From: an uncultured Eubacteriales bacterium
Lineage (GTDB): Bacteria; Bacillota; Clostridia; Oscillospirales; Oscillospiraceae
Length of the DNA: 64,000 nucleotides
Direction of reading: 5' to 3'
Assembly (NCBI GenBank): GCA_900545405.1
Contig: UQYT01000006.1
Span: 16,118 to 80,117, forward strand
Shown: in pieces, positions 57,401 through 64,000 of the stretch
Numbering within the stretch: the stretch's first letter is position 1
Layout: the number at the start of each line of letters is the position of its first letter
Translations under genes and position numbers: made by a program
Notes under the pieces: generated by a model
Databases searched by the model: none
Told to the model about the DNA's origin: nothing
Seen by the model: the letters and a program-made list of their open reading frames with translations, nothing else

Positions 57401-60400
57401 ATACGCGAGCAATTCGGCGACGAGGAGTTCACCCGCGTGGTGGAGACGTATATCCAGAAGCTGCACGGCATAGTAGACCTGCCTGCCAATGCAAGTGAGA
57501 GTGAGTTCGAGGCGGCGCTTGCTCGCATAAAGCAGGAGATATTTGCCGACGCCTATGCGGGCATCAACGCCTTCGGAGCACATGCGGAGCGGTTCGCGGA
57601 CCCGACGCGCGAGACGGTAAAGGAGCGCACTGGTATCCGCAGTCGAGAGAATGACGACGCTACCCGCGACCGTACCGGGCCGCCTGCGGAGCGGTACAGT
57701 TATGCGGGCGCCAACGCTGCAAACGCTGATCTCGAGGCGCTGGAAGTGGCGAAGGGCATGGCGGAGCAGAACGTTTCGGCTGAGACGATACGGCAGGCCA
57801 CGGGCTGGTACCAGGGCGCGGACGGGAAATGGCGGTTCGAGATCGACGACTCCGGGATGCGGTACTCCGCGCGGGGCGACCTCAATTACGGAGATCCCGA
57901 CTATTGGCGGTACCGCGAGCTTCTCGACAAGCTCGAGCGGGAGATGCTCGGCACAGGCTCGGAGGCCGTCACGGAAGCTGAGCGGGCCGAGTATGAGGAG
58001 CTCGCGCCGCGATACCGCGACTTCTATTTGCAGCCGGGTGTGCGAGGAGACGGCTCTGCCACAGCTTCACGGCTCTCGGATTACATCCAGCACGACGAGC
58101 TGTTCGAGCAATACCCTCAGCTCAGGGATGCGCGGCTCGTGTTCGAGGACATGGAAGATGGGAAACAGGGCAGCTATAATCCTGATACAAACACCATTAC
58201 CTTGAGCGAAAGCCTACAAAACAGCGAGCGGGACGATGCGCTTGTCCATGAAATACAGCACGCCATACAGGAAGCCGAGGGGTTTGCCCGTGGAGCGTCG
58301 CCGCAATACTGGGCTCGACGTGAGTATGAAAGCGGTGACCTTGTAGGTGAGCGCCTACGGCGTGAGCATGACAACCTTTTCCGTTCGTTGAGCCAAGAAG
58401 AGCAAAACCAGTTCACCAGATACCGCGAACTTGACCATGAGCTGAATAGAACCATGTTTGCTGAACTGGGCACGGAGGAGGCCGCGGACTATGAGCGATA
58501 CGAAGCTGAGCAGGACGCACTGTATGATGAACTCTATGGTAACGAGTGGTTTCGCAAGCTGCTTGACCTTGAGCGGCGGATGGATGATATTCCGGGTGAA
58601 TATCGCGCCATGTACAGCAACACCTCCGGCGAAATTGAGGCCAGAGACGCCGAAGCACGCCGGAAGCTCACAGCGGATGAGCGCCGCGCTGCTCCGCCTG
58701 ATTTGGGCAATGAGGACACGATATTTGCACAGAGCGGCGCAGGCGTTCAGGCCTCGATTGACTATGATACCGATAACCGGCCCTACGTTACTGTCGAAGA
58801 GGACATACTCGACGGAGTGCCAGAGAAGGATTGGGCCCGCAAAGTAAAGGCGGTGCTGCGCGAAAAATTCCCCGACGGCATAACCGTGGGGAACAGTGAA
58901 ATCAATATTGGAGGCCGGACGGGCAGAGAACTGACATGGAGCGGCACAAGCCGCTGGCTGCGCGCAAATGACCCCGTTGCGTTCGCAGACAAATATCGGA
59001 CGGCAAACAACGCTGACGAGTTACTGCTTGCATCTACGGACTATGTCAATGAAGGCCTTGACCATCCGAGGCGGGATGACATTACAGATTTTTCGCGCGG
59101 GAAAGTGCAGTTTAGAATTGGAGACCGCGACTACACCGCGGATGTGATAGTCGCCGCCCTGAAAGACGGCAGGTTGATGCTGTACGACATCACGCACCTC
59201 ACAAGGACAGAAATACAAAACAGGAGCCAGCCGCGGCGAAGCACAAACCCGTCACCGGGAACTGCCAGTTATACCGCGACTGACTCCGATAACAGTATAT
59301 CCGCCTCGGGCGATAATGTCAACGCCCGCTTCTCATACGATGAGGAATTGCCGCGGCCGGTAATCGCCAAGCAGGACCTGCGCCGCAGGCTGCTTGATAC
59401 CTTCTCGGTGCCGCCCGGTTCCAGGGCGGAGCTGGGACGTATTATCGAGGGCTTCACGGATAAGATGATACGAAGCGGCAGGTATACGGAGCAGGACCGC
59501 AGCGCGCTCTTTGACAAGCTCTATGATGCAGGCGTGATGAGCGTGGCGGCCGACCCGTATTATTCCGAGGCCCGGAACGCGCTGGTAAAGCGGCGCATGT
59601 ATGTGGGCGATGCGCTGAAGGCCGAATTCGGCAATGACTGGAACGACTTCCGCAAGAGGGCGTTTGCGGCGGGAGTATATCTCACGAACGACCCGGACGA
59701 CATGGCCCCGGATATGTGGCAGGCAGAACTTGGCGAAACGCTGCCAGGCCTGTTTGACAGCGACAACCTCGATATGCGGAGCTTCATGGAGCGCGTTGTG
59801 CAGGTGGCGGAGGAAGGCCGGGACGAGCAGGTGAGCCTTGCGGAGTACACTCAGATGCTGGCAGGCGAGAACTATGTCAGCGAGGATGAGGTCCTGCAGG
59901 ACCTTGAACAGCGTGTGGACTGGGAGCTCAGGAGCTTCGCGGAAAAAGCTGATCTCGAGGTGCGCCTGCGCGGCCGCGGCGCCGACGGCATAACCAACAC
60001 GGAGCGCAAACGCATAATTCAGGAAGAGCGCGCGAACTACTGGCAGCTGCACAAGCAGTATCAGGAGGAGACCCGGCAGCGCATAGCCGAAGAACGCGGC
60101 AAGCGGCACGCCAGCGAGCGAGAGGCCCGCGAGAAGATAAACAACATCATCCGCGAGGAGCGGGAGAAGTATTGGCAGAAGCGCCGGGATTATCAGCAGC
60201 GGGCGGACGAGCGTGTGCGCCAGGAGCGGGAGCGGCGCTGGGCGGTCCAGGCCGAGACCCGGCGGCGCATTGATGATGTGGAGCAGGGCGAACGGCGCAC
60301 GTACTACGAGCGCCTCGAGCGGTACAAAGAAGCCAGGCGCGCCACGGATGCCCGCGAACGGGAGCGCCGGAAGGCCATGTCCGAGCGGCGCCGTGAGACG

Positions 60401-63400
60401 GCGGAACTCAGGAGCCTCCAGCAGCGCACGCTCAAGCAGATTCAGTGGCTCGCAAAGAACCAGTACCGAGCCCCGGCGGAGCTGCGGCAGCAGTGGGACG
60501 AGGTGCTCGGCGACCTCGATATCTTTGCGGTCAGCGCTGCAAACGAGATGAACTACTCCAAGAAGTACGATGCCACATGGCGCGATCTCGCGGAGATGTA
60601 CAAAAAGGCGAGGGACACAGACCCGAACTTCCTGCCCTCTCAGGAGCTCGAGCGCATTGTCGCCCGGCTTGACAATGACAAGATAGGCGACTTGGATATT
60701 GGGGCTCTGCAAGACCTGTACAAAGCAGCCGTGGGGCTGAGACAGGAATTCTATAACCGCAACCACGTTATAGGCGACGAGGAAGGGAGACTGTTTGCGG
60801 AGCTCTACGCAGACTCCAAAGCGGAAATCACAGAGGCCCCCGGCGGGTACACCGGGAACCCCGCGGACAAGGTATTTAACATCGAACAGCTTACGCCGAT
60901 GAACTACCTCGAGCGGATGGCAGGGTGGAACCCGGACAGCGCGTGGTACTCCATGGCAAAACAGCTGGAGAAGGGCGAACGTGATGAGCGGGCATATATC
61001 GTCCAGGCCAACAAGCTGCTCTCGGACTGGCTGCGGGATAATGAGGACTGGGTCATGCAATCCGACGGGCAGGGCAAGAATGCCGTGTGGTATGAGGTCG
61101 AAGTGCCTGAGCTGCTCGAGCTTGGCATGGGGGATAAGCCTGTGTTTGGCGACAGCGTAAAGGTGTACATGACACCGTCCATGAAGGTCCACCTGTACCT
61201 TGAAAGCAAAAACTACGACAACCTGCGGCACATGGTAGGGGGACGCACATTCCCGGACAAGGAGCTGTACAGCGACGGGAAACGGCAGGAGGCTTTTGCG
61301 CAGGGCAAGACGATAAGGCTCGCTCCTGAAACGGTGAAAAAGCTGGTGTCAGATTTGACGCCGGAGGAGCTAGAGCTTGCCGCCTTGCTGGAACGCTACT
61401 ACAACCAGTTTGCGGCGGAGCGGATAAACAAAGTCTCTAACGCCCTGTACGGCTATGACCGGGCCGTGACCAAGAACTATGCGCCCATCTATACCAACAG
61501 CAACTACAACCAGAAGGAAATAGGCAAATCCGACCAGACTGCCGAGGGCGTCGGCAACATGAAGCAGCGCATACGCGGGGCTAAAAACCCGAGCTACAAC
61601 CTGTCCGCCTATGATGCCTTCGAGCGGCACGTCGACCAGACTGCCCGCTTCGTCGGCATGGCGATCCCGGCACGCAACTGGAAGACCCTGCTCAATTGGC
61701 GAGAGCGGAACAACAGCATGAGCGACGTTATCACGCACAAGTGGGGCAACGAGTCGCTGAAGTACATAACCGACCTCCTGACGGATTTGCAGGGCGGGTC
61801 GCCGCGGAAGGCGCAATTCCAGATCTCCAGCTTTACGGATAAGCTCTGGTCGAACTATATTTCCGCCGTGTTCGGCGCTAACCCGAGCATAGTGCTCAAA
61901 CAGCTGGGCAGTATACCTCTCGGCGGAGCCTACCTCGGCATGAACAACGTGCCGACGCCGCGGCAGATGGCGAACATCGACCGCGATCTCATAGCCCTTT
62001 ACACTTCCGAGCTGGATTGGCGCCTCATGGGCTACGCCACGCCGGAGACGAAGATGCTCAAAGACCATCCGAACTGGACCGAGCGCAACAGCTTCTTCCG
62101 CACAGTATTCGGAGGCGGGGCTATAACAGGCATGGACGGCTGGGCAGCGAGTACGTTGTGGCCCTGGGCTGAGAACAAGGTCAGAAAAGAGCGGCCGGAG
62201 CTGGAGGTCGGAACGCAGGAACAGATAGATGCCGGCCAGAGCCCGTTCTATAAAGCGGTGGCCGAGGAGTTCGACAATGCCGTGAACAGAAGCCAGAGCA
62301 TGTCCGATACGCTGCACAATGCCCGCATACGCAAGTCGGACAATGCGGTATTGCGCACGCTTACCATGTTCAAGTCCGACGCCGCACAGACCTACAATGC
62401 CTTCCGCCAGACCATAGGCGAGGCGCAGTATTACAAGCGCAAAGGAGCGGACAGCAAAGCTCAGCGCACGGCGAGAGCTGCTACGGGCGCAGCGTTCCTC
62501 GCGTGGATCATCAATGCCGCGTGGACGGCCGGGGTCAACTTCCTCGTCAACCTGGCAAAAAAGAAAGGCGCAAACTACCGCGATGACGAGGACGAGCTTA
62601 CAGCCCAGAGCGTTCTCGGTAATATGGCCTCTGATATGGTGAGCGGCATGAGCGGTGTCGTGATCCTGGGCGAAGAGTTGGCAGGGGCCATCGGAAGCGC
62701 GATCACAGGCGAACGCTGGTACGGCCTCGACGTCCCCGGCATTGAGCAACTGAACGACATTCTTGAAAGTATAATTAGCAGCGACAAAAATACCATGCTA
62801 ATTGAGGCTGTAAACATAGGCCGTCAAGGCGGCGATGTGATCGCCTATTTGAATGAACACCGTGCTGACCTGATTGGCGAAATAAAAGACGTTGCAATGA
62901 CAGCAGCAACCTATCTCGGCGGGATATCTGCAAACAACGTCGAGGCCTACTTGCTCGGCGTACTGAATTGGACGCTGCCGGGAATCGCAACGGCTTACGA
63001 GGATATGTTCGAGACGCCTGATAAAGCAAGCCTGAGTGGTCTGGAGGGCGACGCGCTTGTAACGCGCGTCGAGGATATACTGGCAAGCCGGCTCGAAGAT
63101 GTGTCCGAGCCGGCGGCACAGACAGTGGCCACACTCTATGCAGCTGGGTACAGCGAGGCGCTGCCGTCAGGCATACCGAATCAGGTAACGGTAACTGACA
63201 AAAAGACAGACACTAGCGAAACCGTTGAACTAGATGCCTATCAACAGCAATTCTTTGGGCAGGTATGGACTGAGACTGTCGGTCGCGCTGTTAATGAGCT
63301 TGTCCTAATGCCTGAGTTTGAGACCGCGAGCCCCGAGGACCAGGCAAAAATGCTGAGCCAAATATATCGCTTTGCCAATGAGACTGCCAAGGCGGAAACC

Positions 63401-63910
63401 GTTGAAAAATACAGCCCACCGTCAACCATGGCAGAAGCGGCGGAGGATATAGCAAGCGGGCGAACACTGGCCGAATGGGCTGCTTACGACGTACTCTCAG
63501 ACGATGTATCCGGCACTTTCGGGAAGCTGACGGACGAGGGACTTGATTACGAGCAAGCGCTTGACGTGGCGGAAACCCTAGACGACCTGGGCGATGATGC
63601 GACGTCCGTTGAACGGTATCTTGCAGTTGCCCGTATGCCCCTTCCGGAGGATGAGAAAGAACTCGCCCTGCGCGGAGTGATGACCGACAGCGCATACGCG
63701 AAATACGAAACAGCTCGAAGCGCAGGCATTGATACGCTCGATTATTGCGAATTCCTCGACCGGATATCAGATATATCGGGCGATGGACGGCAGGAGCGTG
63801 TTTGGGCTCTGATAGACTCCATGCGGCTCACAAACAGGCAAAAAGACGTGCTGCACTTGGCCGCAGGGTACAAGGACAGCACTCTCAGCAAAACACCATG
63901 GCATAACTAG
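54470..63910 (+). CDS. 3,146-residue polyvalent ejection protein with J domain and two HExxH motifs
   Basis: The N-terminal ~400 residues are helical. Residues ~424-487 are Gly/Ala-rich hydrophobic segments. A J domain follows with the HPD triad at 660-662 (ARQYHPDLGGD). HEIYH at 957-961 and HEIQH at 1260-1264 (LVHEIQHAIQEAEGFARG, LPD23-like) are two separate zinc-metallopeptidase-type motifs. Around 1430-1585 is an LPD3-like domain (GNSEINIGGRTGRELTWSGT; DYTADVIVAALKDG), possibly of the BECR nuclease fold. Residues ~1843-1987 are a charged coiled coil. Around 2667-2745 are membrane-like helices. Such proteins are thought to be injected with phage DNA and to disarm the host; this is inference. 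Residues 802-868 are low-complexity because another gene is read there in a different frame. Confidence 0.88.
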   Translation: MASIHDKFTRAIKQIIENDQRARAGLPYNTGNSISDKFERAIQEIRERDNASRQNTSSQPALTPSRTPSSTPASPLPSFATGSGNTVESVLGRFSGRGGVEAIKSPDSWSSAGDAELGLKAWSGQLDGYEKKLTELSGDIANTENRLKSLQTTAKTAEDAAAYDELYAGYEKMIADYNGVVNDFNRVQDKYSAGVERYRDILSGGMERAETAAAEAKRLEDENSRLQRQANLIRIYEMSGTSPSSAAAPIEAQIEQNAERIKKLRAEENQNKMQYYSSLALMEDYAGLSSPASVTDDTRYEYINDIDNARYRNEHTTDPSGAPVALRRYQYLTEDEIKIYNYLYASQGKEAADRFLEDMGPALTERQGAAQYEELGALGKALYWIPAGLDQFGSGIRQLFQREAVPVSSTQITSQLIQQEAQEKSPVLGTLYTLGTTLSNMAPSILASALGSWALGAAGLSAGTAAAVGRATGAATLGASAGGNAYTQKLNEGYSSEAAQNYATLVGASEGALQYLLGGIGALSKSGTGRIAAKIAALDNALGRVARTVSGSTAARLLGSMISEGTEEGLQELLEPAFAAIIFDEEYEADFEDAAYAFLLGALSAGIIEGPAAIAYARRPAGFSFRDMDGYADNGVDYFEGANTLEEVEARYRDLARQYHPDLGGDAATMAEINRQRTMARAFFRGRAEAAAENDTADTTPEAAANTERADGVIRRLTAGRATEETTPETVRVPIEDQAYAEAGGIVLPTADTAGDFSLRAEAGATETPTLEAPRAAAPETNAAGNIVLPTAEEIMNGGIQNGQQGQEWQQRRNQVSDGNRGRLDGISTGGQAGRLGGSAEVRSAPAEQGRAAIERQNRARDLRFQEVSSAELGIPEGTDTRNVRVLPETDWDDELVSTAERVRSVTGREVRYVLGGIEVRTAGGGTHRVRGVWMPNGDIIVQADNMRVSAQQIAEHEIYHDIASQDTGLDYTVEERIREQFGDEEFTRVVETYIQKLHGIVDLPANASESEFEAALARIKQEIFADAYAGINAFGAHAERFADPTRETVKERTGIRSRENDDATRDRTGPPAERYSYAGANAANADLEALEVAKGMAEQNVSAETIRQATGWYQGADGKWRFEIDDSGMRYSARGDLNYGDPDYWRYRELLDKLEREMLGTGSEAVTEAERAEYEELAPRYRDFYLQPGVRGDGSATASRLSDYIQHDELFEQYPQLRDARLVFEDMEDGKQGSYNPDTNTITLSESLQNSERDDALVHEIQHAIQEAEGFARGASPQYWARREYESGDLVGERLRREHDNLFRSLSQEEQNQFTRYRELDHELNRTMFAELGTEEAADYERYEAEQDALYDELYGNEWFRKLLDLERRMDDIPGEYRAMYSNTSGEIEARDAEARRKLTADERRAAPPDLGNEDTIFAQSGAGVQASIDYDTDNRPYVTVEEDILDGVPEKDWARKVKAVLREKFPDGITVGNSEINIGGRTGRELTWSGTSRWLRANDPVAFADKYRTANNADELLLASTDYVNEGLDHPRRDDITDFSRGKVQFRIGDRDYTADVIVAALKDGRLMLYDITHLTRTEIQNRSQPRRSTNPSPGTASYTATDSDNSISASGDNVNARFSYDEELPRPVIAKQDLRRRLLDTFSVPPGSRAELGRIIEGFTDKMIRSGRYTEQDRSALFDKLYDAGVMSVAADPYYSEARNALVKRRMYVGDALKAEFGNDWNDFRKRAFAAGVYLTNDPDDMAPDMWQAELGETLPGLFDSDNLDMRSFMERVVQVAEEGRDEQVSLAEYTQMLAGENYVSEDEVLQDLEQRVDWELRSFAEKADLEVRLRGRGADGITNTERKRIIQEERANYWQLHKQYQEETRQRIAEERGKRHASEREAREKINNIIREEREKYWQKRRDYQQRADERVRQERERRWAVQAETRRRIDDVEQGERRTYYERLERYKEARRATDARERERRKAMSERRRETAELRSLQQRTLKQIQWLAKNQYRAPAELRQQWDEVLGDLDIFAVSAANEMNYSKKYDATWRDLAEMYKKARDTDPNFLPSQELERIVARLDNDKIGDLDIGALQDLYKAAVGLRQEFYNRNHVIGDEEGRLFAELYADSKAEITEAPGGYTGNPADKVFNIEQLTPMNYLERMAGWNPDSAWYSMAKQLEKGERDERAYIVQANKLLSDWLRDNEDWVMQSDGQGKNAVWYEVEVPELLELGMGDKPVFGDSVKVYMTPSMKVHLYLESKNYDNLRHMVGGRTFPDKELYSDGKRQEAFAQGKTIRLAPETVKKLVSDLTPEELELAALLERYYNQFAAERINKVSNALYGYDRAVTKNYAPIYTNSNYNQKEIGKSDQTAEGVGNMKQRIRGAKNPSYNLSAYDAFERHVDQTARFVGMAIPARNWKTLLNWRERNNSMSDVITHKWGNESLKYITDLLTDLQGGSPRKAQFQISSFTDKLWSNYISAVFGANPSIVLKQLGSIPLGGAYLGMNNVPTPRQMANIDRDLIALYTSELDWRLMGYATPETKMLKDHPNWTERNSFFRTVFGGGAITGMDGWAASTLWPWAENKVRKERPELEVGTQEQIDAGQSPFYKAVAEEFDNAVNRSQSMSDTLHNARIRKSDNAVLRTLTMFKSDAAQTYNAFRQTIGEAQYYKRKGADSKAQRTARAATGAAFLAWIINAAWTAGVNFLVNLAKKKGANYRDDEDELTAQSVLGNMASDMVSGMSGVVILGEELAGAIGSAITGERWYGLDVPGIEQLNDILESIISSDKNTMLIEAVNIGRQGGDVIAYLNEHRADLIGEIKDVAMTAATYLGGISANNVEAYLLGVLNWTLPGIATAYEDMFETPDKASLSGLEGDALVTRVEDILASRLEDVSEPAAQTVATLYAAGYSEALPSGIPNQVTVTDKKTDTSETVELDAYQQQFFGQVWTETVGRAVNELVLMPEFETASPEDQAKMLSQIYRFANETAKAETVEKYSPPSTMAEAAEDIASGRTLAEWAAYDVLSDDVSGTFGKLTDEGLDYEQALDVAETLDDLGDDATSVERYLAVARMPLPEDEKELALRGVMTDSAYAKYETARSAGIDTLDYCEFLDRISDISGDGRQERVWALIDSMRLTNRQKDVLHLAAGYKDSTLSKTPWHN
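56874..57074 (+). CDS. 66-residue gene nested inside the polyvalent gene
   Basis: Read in a different frame from the host gene. ATG at 56874 is preceded by GGAGG eight bases upstream. The product is protein-like and charged: MDSRDKNGSNGETRYQMETE, DGWMVSVPEDKLDDWEAAQK, then LNKAEQRLRDRIVQEIYGSR. I recall similar short proteins in gut phages as separate genes in the structural region. The outer frame here reads as a Gln/Gly/Arg-rich linker, as expected if the inner frame carries the selected protein. Confidence 0.72.
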   Translation: MDSRDKNGSNGETRYQMETEDGWMVSVPEDKLDDWEAAQKSDPRPLNKAEQRLRDRIVQEIYGSRK

Positions 63911-63911
63911 A

Positions 63912-63934
63912 TTATAAAACGGTCAGTCTTTGTC
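63912..63934 (+). repeat. attR: phage arm plus att core
   Basis: TTATAAAACGGTCAGTCT (63912-63929) overlaps the core CAGTCTTTGTC (63924-63934). The core is a direct repeat of 22935-22945; the arm is inverted relative to 22949-22966. Confidence 0.9.
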
Positions 63935-64000
63935 CCTGCAAGAATCATAGATCTTCTTGGTGTGGACGCAGACGGCTTCCCGGATACAGGCCGAGCTGTC
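63924..64000 (-). pseudogene. 5' part of the prophage-split host gene (start outside window)
   Basis: Minus strand reads DSSACIREAVCVHTKKIY then DSCRDKD, followed at once by TGA, whose last base comes from the phage arm. Removing the prophage restores DKD-CIEDLRVY in the same frame as 22262-22945. So integration both splits the gene and closes the 5' part with a stop. Confidence 0.85.

Noticed and set aside
59333..61231. A 632-codon minus-strand open frame inside the polyvalent gene.
   Set aside because: No ribosome site and composition typical of an antisense shadow; the plus frame contains ordered domains.

Overview
The window looks like a chromosomal segment of a GC-rich Firmicute, most likely a gut Clostridium-class bacterium of the Oscillospirales type. 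Reasons: strong GGAGG ribosome binding sites, consensus sigma-A promoters, a T-box leader, a CsaB pyruvyltransferase, ClpB, and gene families typical of that group. This placement is inference; no rRNA or tRNA gene is present.

Host part (1-22.9 kb). An oxoamine synthase and a short-chain reductase form a possible long-chain-base (sphingoid or sulfonolipid) operon. A stand-alone tryptophan synthase beta-like gene (TrpB2) sits behind a T-box whose specifier reads UGG (Trp). A catabolic operon follows: amidohydrolase, Sapep-type dipeptidase, cupin, MarR regulator. Then come an HD phosphohydrolase, a GT4-CsaB fusion with a degenerate PurN-like protein, a run of overlapping genes (histidine phosphatase-GNAT fusion, metallophosphoesterase, YgiQ radical SAM, DUF1294), and a ribbon-helix-helix gene with clpB. 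A ~370-bp intergenic repeat occurs three times. An IS30 element sits two bases past the stop of an autoregulated XRE gene.

Prophage (22,935-63,934, 40,989 bp between att cores). It splits a cysteine-rich host gene whose 3' part is at 22.3-22.9 kb and whose 5' part lies at the right window edge. The large serine integrase lies next to attL. Joining the phage sides of the two junctions gives an attP with 18-bp perfect inverted arms around an 8-bp centre. Left to right the prophage carries integrase, an AT-rich repressor/Cro switch, many small early genes, a cytosine methyltransferase, a HUH-type Rep-like protein, a small DNA-binding protein, terminase, portal, scaffold, decoration, major capsid protein, connector, a collagen-like fibre, receptor-binding candidates, a glycosyltransferase, a lysis cassette (NAGPA-GH25 endolysin, two holin-like proteins), tail proteins, and a 3,146-residue polyvalent protein. 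No tape measure, sheath or tail-tube gene is seen, so a short-tailed (podovirus-like) virion is inferred.

Most unusual: the 66-codon gene nested in another frame inside the giant polyvalent gene; the reconstructed palindromic attP and split host gene; a 267-bp terminal-inverted-repeat element that splits one of two duplicated intergenic modules; a G9 tract breaking a short translationally coupled ORF; and the three-copy host repeat.
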